From contig NZ_JBAKFX010000022.1 of NCBI RefSeq assembly GCF_037577855.1, positions 1 to 56,851 of the forward strand: a DNA stretch of 56,851 bases, in the 5' to 3' direction. Made by a program: the position numbers and the translations under genes. The notes beneath the pieces were generated by a model, which was not told the origin of the DNA, searched no databases, and worked only from the letters and a program-made list of their open reading frames with translations. Below are positions 17,623 to 26,410 of this stretch, piece by piece (the first letter of the stretch is position 1; each line of letters begins with the position of its first letter). The DNA comes from Dethiothermospora halolimnae. Its GTDB lineage: Bacteria; Bacillota; Clostridia; Tissierellales; VENL01.

Positions 17623-19578
17623 TCAAAAATCATTTGACCAAAATTCAATCTTTTTCATTAGCTTTTTGAAGTCAATAGGTTTAGTTATGTAATCATCCAT
17701 TCCAGCATTTAAGTATTTTTCTTTTTCATCTTCAAAACCACGGGCAGTACATCCAATAATGGGGATATCTTTTATACCTTTTGTTTTCATACTTCGTATC
17801 TCTCTTGTAACCTCTATACCATCCATCATAGGCATCTGAACATCCATTAATATAAGATTAAACTTTTCTTTTCGTAATTTTTCAATAGCCCTATAACCAT
17901 TTTCTACTATTGATATATTCATACCTTTCTCGGTTAAATATGTTTTTATTAGTTTCTGACTTATAAAGTCGTCTTCTACTAATAAAACCTTGGTATTAAG
18001 GCTGCTTACGTTATCTGTATTAGTATTATTTGTGGATTTGTTTTCTGAAATATTTGAATTTTTCTTGCTGTTTTTGACCACCACTTGAAAGTAAAAGGTA
18101 GTACCTATACCCTCTTGACTATCTAACCATATTTCTCCACCCATTAGCTTTACCAATTCCTTAGAAATGGTGAGGCCTAGTCCTGTGCCTTTTTGTTTTT
18201 TAGAATAACCATACTCTATTTGCTTAAAACTGTTAAATATTATATCCTGTTTCTCCCGTGGTATTCCTATGCCAGTATCTTTTACAGAAAATATTAACTT
18301 AGTTTTTTCTAGGTCTATTTTTTCGCTCTTTACACTTACCTTAATAAATCCTTCCTTTGTAAATTTAATAGCATTACTTATAAGATTAAATAGTACTTCC
18401 TTTATTTTCAAGTTATCTCCTATAACTTCCTTTGGGATATCTAAAGTATAGTCAAGCTTTGCTGTTAGATTTTTTTCCTTAATGTGAATTTTGAATATAT
18501 CTAGGGTTTCCTTTACTTCCTTAATTAAGTTAAAGCTTTCTTCCTTTATATTAATATTTCCTGACTTTAATTTGGAGTAATTCAATATACTATTAAGTAG
18601 ATCATTTAAAGTCTCTGTGGTTTTCTTTGCAATAGTTAATGATTCTATTCTTTCCTTTTCATCATTACTATTCTTAGCCAAATCTATCATTCCAATAATT
18701 CCACTTATTGGTGTTCTTATTTCATGACTCATATTTATTAAAAGCTTATTTTTTAAGTTATTAGATATTTCTGCTTCTTTTTGCTTTCTTATATCCTTAT
18801 AAAGTACATATGCCCCCATATGTTTTTTATTGAAGTATATGGGAAAGACTATTAAATCCACAAATATAACATTATTATATTTGTCCACCCTTTTAATGTT
18901 CTCCTTTATTAATCCTTTTCCATTAATATATGCTATTTGATCTTGAAGATTATATTCTTCGTTATTTAAATATATAGTGTCCCTTAACTTGTTTCCAATT
19001 ATTTCATCTTTTTTGTATTTAAATAGTTTTTCAAAATTATGGTTTATATCTACTATTTTATTATTATCATTAATTTTACAAATGGCATAGGAGGAGTTGT
19101 TAGTTAATGTATTTAAAAAATCATTGTCCAGTTCATAATTAGCCATATCTTTTATAGTAGAACACAAATATTTTTTATATTCATATTTCATTGTAAAAGT
19201 TTCTACTTCAACATGCTTTATTTCCCCACTGGATATTTTATGTTTAAAGTAAAACATCTTTTCTTTTCCATCCATGACATCATCCATTTTTTCCTTTATT
19301 TCATTATTATTTAAAGTATTTAAATTATAAACTGTCATGTTACATAATTCTTCCCTTTCATAGCCATAAAAAGATACCGCTTGTTTATTTGCATCAATGA
19401 TCCTGCCCGTAACTGGATCAATAATTAAAATCACATCACTATTTTTTTCAAATAGGACTTTATATAAAGGACTACCTTCTCTCTCAGTGACTAAAAACCC
19501 CCTATATAAAGGGTTATATTCTCTGTTAGCACCTCTATATGTACTAATATCTGTCAATTCACTTACCATAGTAGACAT
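17623..19578 (-). CDS. PAS-domain hybrid sensor histidine kinase with receiver domain
   Basis: Domain order by residue: PAS 1 about 40-150, PAS 2 about 155-265, dimerisation/phosphoacceptor region with His285 in INMSHEIRTP, catalytic ATPase with N-box (Asn402), G1 (DTGIGIP) and G2 (GTGLGL), a short Asn/Ser-rich linker (about 503-528), then a receiver domain with LLVEDD, phospho-acceptor Asp579 (LILMDVQMP) and Lys633 (TKPID). No transmembrane segment is evident, so it is probably cytosolic and senses a soluble or redox signal through PAS. It has no output domain, so a phosphotransfer partner or regulator must lie elsewhere. AAAGGAGG precedes the ATG. All catalytic positions are present. Confidence 0.92.
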   Translation of the reverse strand: MSTMVSELTDISTYRGANREYNPLYRGFLVTEREGSPLYKVLFEKNSDVILIIDPVTGRIIDANKQAVSFYGYEREELCNMTVYNLNTLNNNEIKEKMDDVMDGKEKMFYFKHKISSGEIKHVEVETFTMKYEYKKYLCSTIKDMANYELDNDFLNTLTNNSSYAICKINDNNKIVDINHNFEKLFKYKKDEIIGNKLRDTIYLNNEEYNLQDQIAYINGKGLIKENIKRVDKYNNVIFVDLIVFPIYFNKKHMGAYVLYKDIRKQKEAEISNNLKNKLLINMSHEIRTPISGIIGMIDLAKNSNDEKERIESLTIAKKTTETLNDLLNSILNYSKLKSGNINIKEESFNLIKEVKETLDIFKIHIKEKNLTAKLDYTLDIPKEVIGDNLKIKEVLFNLISNAIKFTKEGFIKVSVKSEKIDLEKTKLIFSVKDTGIGIPREKQDIIFNSFKQIEYGYSKKQKGTGLGLTISKELVKLMGGEIWLDSQEGIGTTFYFQVVVKNSKKNSNISENKSTNNTNTDNVSSLNTKVLLVEDDFISQKLIKTYLTEKGMNISIVENGYRAIEKLRKEKFNLILMDVQMPMMDGIEVTREIRSMKTKGIKDIPIIGCTARGFEDEKEKYLNAGMDDYITKPIDFKKLMKKIEFWSNDF

Positions 19579-19726
19579 AAACCTCCTTTATATTATTTTA
19601 AATGTCAAATTTTATAATATGTCCTTTTTATCTATTATACCATAAAACCATGTATTTTAAACGAAAATTTTGTAGAAATGTTCATTTATTTCACGTTTTA
19701 TAGAATATTCATTTCTTCTTAAATAT

Positions 19727-19760
19727 AAAAAACTATCTATAATGACTCTAGATAGTTTTT
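19727..19760 (-). terminator. Terminator of the multi-HTH protein gene
   Basis: The arms AAAAAACTATCTA (19727-19739) and TAGATAGTTTTT (19749-19760) flank a 9-base loop just after the stop codon at 19778. A T run follows on the minus strand. Confidence 0.75.
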
Positions 19761-19777
19761 ATATTTACCTTAAATTT

Positions 19778-22360
19778 TTATGCTAGCTGAATTCTTCCCC
19801 TATTATCAATGGTGATCTTTTTAAAATCACGAACTGTACTAGGCATTTTTTTATAGTATTTACTCTTTGTACCCCATAGTATTCCAGTGCTAGTCAAATA
19901 TTCATATACTTTTGATTCCTCTAAATCACCGTTATATTCATATTTTAAAATATAATACAAAAGATCTTCAAAGTTTTCTATTTCACTCTCTTCTCTAACT
20001 ACTATAACCCTATCATATCTATAATCGCCCCCGTGTCTAAAAACACTTTTAAATCCATTTTCCTCTAAAATAGCTTTTATCAAATAGGCATTCCATTTGT
20101 AGTTAATTTTTGGTAAACTTCCTTCATAATCCTTTAAATTGCTTAAGGAAATATATTCTTTTCCCTTCATTTTATCTAATATATATTGACATGTTGATAC
20201 TGTCACTTCTTTAGAAAGATTAAATTTATCCTTTGGTAATATTTCATTCTTGGAAATACGTATATATTCTTTATTTTTTATAAGATTGTCTATAAAGTTA
20301 CGAGACATAAAAGATTTGTAGCCATAGTCCATTATAAAATCTCTCATCTCATTTCTAAAAGTTACATCTCTATATTTATGTATGAGAACATCTTTAAAAC
20401 TATGGAATTTAGAACTTTCATCACATATAAAATTCCCCCGACCTTTTAAGTTCTTAAATTCATATCTTAAAATAGCATTAAGTTTTTTATAATTATCTAT
20501 TTTATTTACATTTAAAAAATTTTTCAATTCATCATCAAATAACATTTCTTTAAGTACAACTTGTCCTGTGGTAAATCCCTGGGTCATGACCCTATATAAT
20601 AAATTTCTTATTTTGTTTATAATCTTCTGGTTTATTTGTATATTTTCAACCAAAATAACTTCATTATTTCCCCATAATAATATTGAATCAGATACCGAAA
20701 TCACATTATTAAACTTATATTGCTTCCCCCCTAATAATTTTTTAACTTCTTCTTTAGAGGCTATCCCATCTCTTTTTTTCAAATAATGAATAACTTTATC
20801 TTCTAGGGTGAGTTTTTTAGTAATATCTGCTCTAAATATATTTAAACTATTTCGATGTCCTATATTATATTTACCACCTAAATGATATCTGATAAGGGAA
20901 TATAAAGCTCTTTTATCTTTAATGTCATATTGAATAAGTACATCTTTAAATTTTAAAAAAACTTCTTTTATATTGATTACTTTTCGTTTTTCAAACTCTT
21001 TATCTATATATTCAGATGCCTGGTCTATAATTGACTTATCATAGTAAAAATTGTTTATGTGACAAAATGTTCGAGGCCCTACCAGTATAATATTGTCTAT
21101 ATCCCTTAACCTTGCATCAATAACTTTTGTGTTTTCAATTAACTTGTAGTTAAATATTTTTTTGCACATTCTACATATGAAAATCATGCTACTATCGTCC
21201 ATCTTAATAGGTTTTTTAATATAATCCCTAAGTAAGACTTCTAACATTTCTACACGAGATACTTTTTTATTTGAGAAATATCTTCCATATGCTCTATAAC
21301 CAAAGTAATTAAAAACCCTTTCTATTTTCTCTATACCTAAACAATCCTTATGTATTGTACTTAATATTGACCTAATATTGTTAATATGATCCTCTAACAA
21401 AAACATACTTGGTAAAGATAATATATATTTTTTCATTCTATCAATCTGGGGCTGAATCATCTTAAAATATATAATGTCAAGGGGTTCAAAATAGGATATC
21501 CATTCTATATTATTTCTCTTAATGATATTTGAAATAATCTTATTATTCTCTCCCAGAATTTTTTCTAATTCACTTATAAATACCACTTGTTTATCATTGG
21601 TGAATAACCTAAAACTTTCAATAAATTTGCTTTCATAAAAACTATCTATAATATTATCTACTGTATTATTTTTAACTAACCTAACACCTTCTGTACTCAA
21701 ATCCATATCTCTAGAAGTCTCTCTCAAAGTTAAATTATCAATAAATATTGAATTTAAAATATGTTTTTCCTTTTCCCCTAAACTCCCTATTACACTATTG
21801 CTTATGTCTTTTGGAGATTTTAACATATTTAATAATTGAATACCCCTATCTAAGTTTTCAACATCTTCTAAATTTTTTATATTTTCTTTTCCCAACACTT
21901 CTTTATAGTTTTTCCCTTGGATCTCATGGAAATAATAGTCCCCTTCATAATAGGGTATTTTAAGAATACTAAATACTTGTTGAATTTTAAAATCTTTAAT
22001 GCTCTTATATATTTCATCATTTAAAGAAATTACATCATTATTATATTTATTTATTTTTTTTACAATAGGCTTTATGATAGAAAGAATTTTATCCCTTACA
22101 TTTTTTAATCTAGTCTCCCCCACTCCCTTAACTTGAAAAAACTCTTGTAACTGTTGTTGGCTGATATCACTAATATTTTTTATATTACTATCATTACAGA
22201 ATTTTCTAAATTTATTAAATTTATCTCCATTAAAAGCATCCTTTATAGTAATCTGTTCTAATTTATTATGGATTAATTTCTGGATGTTTTTATTTACTTT
22301 TTTTTCATCATTTATATTATCTTCAGATATCCATCTTGAAACCTTTATACATTCAATCAT
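19778..22360 (-). CDS. Large multi-HTH protein with a sigma-region-4-like segment (860 aa)
   Basis: No whole-protein family is recognised. Near residue 90, FFQVKGVGETRLKNVRDKI is a helix-hairpin-helix motif like those in the RNA polymerase alpha C-terminal domain. Around 210-240, LNSIFIDNLTLRETSRDMDLSTEGVRLVKNN resembles the HTH of sigma factor region 4, although it continues into SKFI rather than the usual basic end. Several winged-helix-like modules follow, for example LTLEDKVIHYLKKRDGIASKEEVKKLLG near 540. A C-x2-C pair (CRMCKK) is present. The start is ATG 22360, with AAAGGTGA five bases upstream. The longer frame begins with a TTG lacking a binding site. It is transcribed alone. It may be a DNA-binding regulator or defence protein of the island. 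Confidence 0.6.
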   Translation of the reverse strand: MIECIKVSRWISEDNINDEKKVNKNIQKLIHNKLEQITIKDAFNGDKFNKFRKFCNDSNIKNISDISQQQLQEFFQVKGVGETRLKNVRDKILSIIKPIVKKINKYNNDVISLNDEIYKSIKDFKIQQVFSILKIPYYEGDYYFHEIQGKNYKEVLGKENIKNLEDVENLDRGIQLLNMLKSPKDISNSVIGSLGEKEKHILNSIFIDNLTLRETSRDMDLSTEGVRLVKNNTVDNIIDSFYESKFIESFRLFTNDKQVVFISELEKILGENNKIISNIIKRNNIEWISYFEPLDIIYFKMIQPQIDRMKKYILSLPSMFLLEDHINNIRSILSTIHKDCLGIEKIERVFNYFGYRAYGRYFSNKKVSRVEMLEVLLRDYIKKPIKMDDSSMIFICRMCKKIFNYKLIENTKVIDARLRDIDNIILVGPRTFCHINNFYYDKSIIDQASEYIDKEFEKRKVINIKEVFLKFKDVLIQYDIKDKRALYSLIRYHLGGKYNIGHRNSLNIFRADITKKLTLEDKVIHYLKKRDGIASKEEVKKLLGGKQYKFNNVISVSDSILLWGNNEVILVENIQINQKIINKIRNLLYRVMTQGFTTGQVVLKEMLFDDELKNFLNVNKIDNYKKLNAILRYEFKNLKGRGNFICDESSKFHSFKDVLIHKYRDVTFRNEMRDFIMDYGYKSFMSRNFIDNLIKNKEYIRISKNEILPKDKFNLSKEVTVSTCQYILDKMKGKEYISLSNLKDYEGSLPKINYKWNAYLIKAILEENGFKSVFRHGGDYRYDRVIVVREESEIENFEDLLYYILKYEYNGDLEESKVYEYLTSTGILWGTKSKYYKKMPSTVRDFKKITIDNRGRIQLA

Positions 22361-22601
22361 AAAATCACCTTTTTTTCTAAAATTTATATCATATTTATTT
22401 TTATTCTTCAAATAATGTCTTTTTCCTTCATTGTTTCCAATATTTTTATATTAAATGTGAATTTGATGATTAAATTGTGGAATAAATAGAACAAAAATAA
22501 TCTAAAACTTCTAGTTCCCGTTTCTATTCCTTCTAATAGGGTTTTACCCTTTGGCTTTCTTAGTTCTTCAAGTTTTCTTTTATCGGCTTGAACTCCCCTT
22601 C

Positions 22602-23138
22602 TTATTTTTCTAATACATCCTTTAGTTTAATCATATCCCCAAATTCTTTTTTAATAGCTTCCATCTTTAGATATTCAAATCCATTTAGATCCCAATTATG
22701 TCTTTCTATTTCCTCAATGGTTATAAACTGGCTAAATTCTCCCTTATGCTTACCATTTTTATAGGTATCTACTATAGTATTTATCATTTCACCTGTGATA
22801 TATTTATCCCTGCCATCTTCTTTAAACATTTCCTTTCCCTTTATTAGTTGCACTTTATTTTTCCTTTCCTTTTCTTTATTGTTATTAAATATCATTCTAT
22901 ATTTTTGGTTATTTCCAACTTCTATCTTTGGTAATGCTATGATTTCACCTAATATATCATCCTTTAACACAGCTTTTCTAATATCCGATGTATTGGCTCT
23001 GTATAAAACACTTTTAGATACCACTACTGCTGCTTTTCCGTCTTCTTCTAGAGAACCTATTATATGCTGTATATATGCCCAATCTGCTGATATGGGTTGT
23101 ATTTTTTTCCTTTCTAAAATATCTTTGAAAAGAATCCT
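22602..23138 (-). pseudogene. Remnant of a second HsdM-type methyltransferase
   Basis: The open frame begins after a TAG at 23139-23141 without a proper start. It reads QPISADWAYIQHIIGSL, then DGKAAVVVSKSVLYRANTSD and KDDILGEIIALPK, which corresponds to the C-terminal half of HsdM after the NPPF motif (ADxxFIQH, GxxxVVxxxGVLFR, ILxxIISLP). The AdoMet motif and catalytic motif are missing. A second frame just upstream (about 23140-23190: SGESTEGLLIGPFIEDSF) may be more of the same gene. Adding one A after the last codon would extend the frame to LKDVLEKIRRGVQADK, which looks like the start of a specificity domain. This is a decayed gene with at least two frameshifts. It should not be active. 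Confidence 0.75.
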
Positions 23139-23303
23139 CTATAAATGGTCCTATTAGAAGTCCTTCTGTGGATTCCCCTGAAAAATCTTATACTTTGTGA
23201 ACATTTTAAAGACTTAAACGTATTACATAGTGAAGGCATTATATTAAACCTTACTATAAATATAGACAGTCTCTTATTTATCTAATTTTAAAGGAGGAGT
23301 ATC

Positions 23304-24086
23304 ATGACTAAGAACTTAAAGTTAATCTGTATATTCTTAACATTTATGCTTCTATTTATTGTAAACCAATTACTTCCTAATAATATAAGAAGTCCACAGG
23401 CATATACAGCGAGATTGTTGTTTATTTGTTTCGTTACTATATCAGTTATCACTATTTATATAATAATAAAGACAAAAAAACTTAAAAAGAAGGATATCTT
23501 TGTAGCAATTTTATTCGGCATTCTTTCTGGAATGAAGTCACCTTTTATGGGGGTTACAACTATAGTTGCATATATAGGCTCATCATGTATATTAAAATAT
23601 ATCCATGTTAATGTTCCAATTTTTAAAGATAAGACATTTAAAGGTATTATCAAATCAGCTATAATTGCTACTATTTGTGGGTGTCTTTTAGGTATGATAA
23701 ACTTGTTATTAGGAATGAAGAGTTCTAATATATCGGTTTCATTTTCTATTGTACATCTAATAAATGCTCTACAAGCCGGTATCACTGAGGAAATAGCTTA
23801 TCGCTTGTTTCCCTTTGCAATATGCGTATATTTTTTAAAGGATAATCCTAAAACAAAATTCCAAAGTGTTCTCTGTTACTTTATTATGACTGTACCCCAT
23901 GTTTTAATGCACTTTCCCGATATGATAGCAACAAATGGTATTGGAAGTATAATAATGAGTGTGGTAGTTTTAACTTTATTATTTGGATTACCCTTTGCTC
24001 TATTACTACGAAAAAGAGATTTATTCTCTGCTATTGCAGCACATACTTTAGTAGATGTAATTAGATTTACTGTTCTAGGTATATAG
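23304..24086 (+). CDS. CPBP-family intramembrane metalloprotease
   Basis: A 260-residue protein with about seven or eight transmembrane segments. The three signature motifs of the CPBP (CaaX protease, bacteriocin-processing) family are visible: Glu162-Glu163 with Arg167 in TEEIAYR, His199 in VPHVLMH, and His247 with Asp251 in AAHTLVD. Members cleave membrane peptides and in Gram-positives often give self-immunity to bacteriocins. No bacteriocin gene is adjacent, so the substrate is unknown. AGGAGG precedes the ATG. The next gene, in the same direction, starts 44 bases later, which suggests co-transcription. Confidence 0.88.
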   Translation: MTKNLKLICIFLTFMLLFIVNQLLPNNIRSPQAYTARLLFICFVTISVITIYIIIKTKKLKKKDIFVAILFGILSGMKSPFMGVTTIVAYIGSSCILKYIHVNVPIFKDKTFKGIIKSAIIATICGCLLGMINLLLGMKSSNISVSFSIVHLINALQAGITEEIAYRLFPFAICVYFLKDNPKTKFQSVLCYFIMTVPHVLMHFPDMIATNGIGSIIMSVVVLTLLFGLPFALLLRKRDLFSAIAAHTLVDVIRFTVLGI

Positions 24087-24130
24087 GATTTATATATTTT
24101 TTATTATTTAATTTATTAGGAGATGCTTCT

Positions 24131-24748
24131 ATGATAAGTTCTAATTTAGATTTACATATACAATACATTGGAAACTCAGGATTTTATATAACCGATGATA
24201 ATAACCATATATACATTGACTATCCCTATACCTCTGGATCCTATGGGTATATGGAGTATGACCCTAATCTTATTAATCATAATAATAAATCTATTTGTTT
24301 TATAACCCATAGCCATAGGGATCATTGGAACAGAAGGGAGTTTAATAAGTATAGTTGGAAGATATTCGGTCCAAGGGATATTACTTTTTTTATGAAGAGA
24401 TTTAAAATATTGAAAGCTAAAGATTTAAAATCAATTGGCATAGAAATGAAGGTTATTAAAACCCCTCATAAATACTGTATTTTTCATAATACTTTGTTAT
24501 TTAAATGGAAAGATATCACTTTTTATGTTTCTGGGGATACAACAGATATTAGTCATTTAGTCGATTTAGAAGATATAGATATAGCTTTTGTTAATCCTTG
24601 GATTCTAAAGGAGCTTAATAGGCAAGGTAAGTGTTTTAAAGCAAAGCATGTTATTTTGTGTCATTTGAGAGATGAAGATCTGGAGAAGGATTTTTTTATT
24701 GATAAAAATTATATTGTTATGAAACAATATGATGTTTTGAATTTTTAG
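24131..24748 (+). CDS. MBL-fold metallohydrolase
   Basis: This 205-residue protein has the metallo-beta-lactamase signature His60-x-His62-x-Asp64-His65 (THSHRDHW) and a second metal-site region VSGDTTDISHL. It resembles the UlaG/YtnP-like small hydrolases that act on phosphodiester or lactone bonds, but the substrate cannot be told. AGGAG stands seven bases before the ATG. It follows the CPBP protease gene and probably shares its transcript. The family is secure, the specific function is not. Confidence 0.85.
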   Translation: MISSNLDLHIQYIGNSGFYITDDNNHIYIDYPYTSGSYGYMEYDPNLINHNNKSICFITHSHRDHWNRREFNKYSWKIFGPRDITFFMKRFKILKAKDLKSIGIEMKVIKTPHKYCIFHNTLLFKWKDITFYVSGDTTDISHLVDLEDIDIAFVNPWILKELNRQGKCFKAKHVILCHLRDEDLEKDFFIDKNYIVMKQYDVLNF

Positions 24749-24799
24749 GGAGAATTTAAAAGTTTATTTTTTTGTTATGCTTTTTGGAGAATCTTAGCC

Positions 24800-24843
24800 T
24801 TATGATTATATTCCGGACTGGGCATGCCCAGTCCCTACATTTC
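24800..24843 (+). repeat. GGCATGCC palindromic repeat, copy d
   Basis: The core GGACTGGGCATGCCCAGTCC at 24815-24834 is a perfect 20-bp palindrome followed by CTACAT. It lies between two convergent genes, where it could also serve as a transcription end. The left flank is less similar to the other copies. Confidence 0.7.
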
Positions 24844-24869
24844 ATCTTAACACCTATTTAATTTTCATT

Positions 24870-25640
24870 TTAACTCCAAGTCTCTTTTAAAGTATCCCTA
24901 AATAGCCTATCTAAAGCTTCTATATTATGATTTCTATTAATTTGTAAAGCCTTAACATATCTATTAAAATAATCTATCTTGTCATCTATAAATTCATTAA
25001 TGGTTTCTATGGGACTTTCATTCCCTATTATTTTTCCCTGCTTCTTTCTTATAAGAAGGCTATTAATCTCATCAATAATATTTTTGTCAAGGTCTAATGA
25101 ATCCATTAATTTTTCAAATAACATAGGAGGTTGAGTCCCATGTTTTTCTACCCACATACATGCCATTATTGAACGTAATATATATAGGTATTTTTTTGTT
25201 TTTCCAGTATCTTTTTTTATGTATTCCTTATAGTTTCCTTCTGCCATATGCAAATAATGATATATACAGGACTTTGATTGAAAGTACTCATTTGTTAGTA
25301 ATTTCAATTTATCTATAAAGCTTGTTCTCTGCATATAAATTATTGGGGAACTTAGCCACTCCAATAGTGATGGGTTTGATTTACTGTATAATCTTAGGGT
25401 CTTTCTTATATCCCAACCACTTATGTCTAATAAATCTTCTATTGGTGGTTCTATAACGTCTTTCTTCTCTAATATTGATAGGTACCACTCTGATTTATGG
25501 ATATATATAAACCTAATGTCATAGTCACTATCAGGTGATTTAAAACCCCATCCCCTACTACCGGCTTCAACGGCATATAATATTTTTATATTATGATTTT
25601 TCTCTATTTTCTTTAGTTTCTTTATTATTTTTTCCGTCAT
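24870..25640 (-). CDS. Predicted nucleotidyltransferase (COG3541/YcgL-like)
   Basis: The N-terminal Pol-beta-type nucleotidyltransferase motif is clear: EAGSRGWGFKSPDSDYDIRF (about 23-42), giving GSR-x-G and the D-x-D metal pair. The helical C-terminal half (about 100-250) resembles the COG3541 family. The reaction is unknown; relatives are often discussed with RNA repair or stress genes. An AAAGGAG site precedes the ATG. The gene overlaps the upstream 187-aa gene by 50 bases, so the two are co-translated and probably act together. Confidence 0.8.
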   Translation of the reverse strand: MTEKIIKKLKKIEKNHNIKILYAVEAGSRGWGFKSPDSDYDIRFIYIHKSEWYLSILEKKDVIEPPIEDLLDISGWDIRKTLRLYSKSNPSLLEWLSSPIIYMQRTSFIDKLKLLTNEYFQSKSCIYHYLHMAEGNYKEYIKKDTGKTKKYLYILRSIMACMWVEKHGTQPPMLFEKLMDSLDLDKNIIDEINSLLIRKKQGKIIGNESPIETINEFIDDKIDYFNRYVKALQINRNHNIEALDRLFRDTLKETWS

Positions 25641-26154
25641 ATGTAATCTCCTTTATAAAGCTAGTGAAATTCTCTTGTATATTTAATATACAGTCATTGA
25701 TGTCCCTAGGGTTAGTAACTTCATCTAGATCTATTTTATCTAATAAAGGGATAGGACCTATATGGTCTAGATCTTCCATAATAAGATCCCATGGCTTTAT
25801 GTTTTTTTCTAATAAAACTATATTATAGCTTCTATATTTATTAATTATATCATAATCAATATCCTTTATTGATAAACCTGTTTCTTTAGATATATTTTCT
25901 AGCTTATCCCTTTTAATGTTCTTAGGTGAAATCACTAAATTTAGTTTTACTAATTTATCCCTTAATTCCAATCCATCGGGATAATAAAAGACTTCTTTAC
26001 TATTTTCTAAATTGATAAATAGTTTATATCTAAATGATAGATTATCTTTACTATATCTATACTCTTTAGTGTAACACCAAGAATAACAGTTTAAATAATA
26101 ATCAAAATTGTCATCTAGGATTTGCCATTTGTCTGGCTTATTGTATTCTTTCAT
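25591..26154 (-). CDS. Hypothetical partner of the nucleotidyltransferase (187 aa)
   Basis: No recognised family. It is rich in aromatic and charged residues (YYLNCYSWCYTKEYRYSKD near the start) and has a Pro/Asp-rich stretch (DHIGPIPLLDKIDLDEVTNP, about 128-147). A C-terminal basic tail (KNNKETKENREK) is encoded within the overlap with the nucleotidyltransferase gene, so the tail may not be functionally important. GGGGGAT precedes the ATG. The overlap of 50 bases is large and suggests either a shifted frame end or strict coupling. Confidence 0.55.
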   Translation of the reverse strand: MKEYNKPDKWQILDDNFDYYLNCYSWCYTKEYRYSKDNLSFRYKLFINLENSKEVFYYPDGLELRDKLVKLNLVISPKNIKRDKLENISKETGLSIKDIDYDIINKYRSYNIVLLEKNIKPWDLIMEDLDHIGPIPLLDKIDLDEVTNPRDINDCILNIQENFTSFIKEITYDGKNNKETKENREKS

Positions 26155-26312
26155 TTTCTATATCCCCCGCTTTATATTATTTCTAATTTTTATGTGGAAT
26201 TGATTATATCAAAGAATTTTTAATAACTGACACCATAGTAGCTTGTCTAGTTTATACATAATAAATGTATATTATTATTGTTGGGGGATTATTACTGGTA
26301 TATAAAAATAGC

Positions 26313-26364
26313 AATAATAGAGATAACCATCATTTCTTAAAAAATGATGGTTATTTCTATTATT
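26313..26364 (-). terminator. Long stem-loop after the enoate reductase gene
   Basis: The left arm (26313-26335, containing ATAACCATCATTT) and right arm (26341-26364, containing AAATGATGGTTAT) pair over more than 20 bases with about one mismatch and a 5-base loop. It lies 47 bases after the reductase stop codon. Confidence 0.7.
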
Positions 26365-26410
26365 ACTTAACCTATAAAGTTCCATATTATTTCACAAACT
26401 TAAATCTTAA

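Noticed and set aside
22361..22411. Longer start of the 860-aa protein
   Set aside because: The first codon would be TTG without a ribosome binding site. The ATG at 22360 has AAAGGTGA at five bases.
14050..24843. The GGCATGCC repeats as a CRISPR array
   Set aside because: Copies are kilobases apart without regular spacers, and no cas gene is present.
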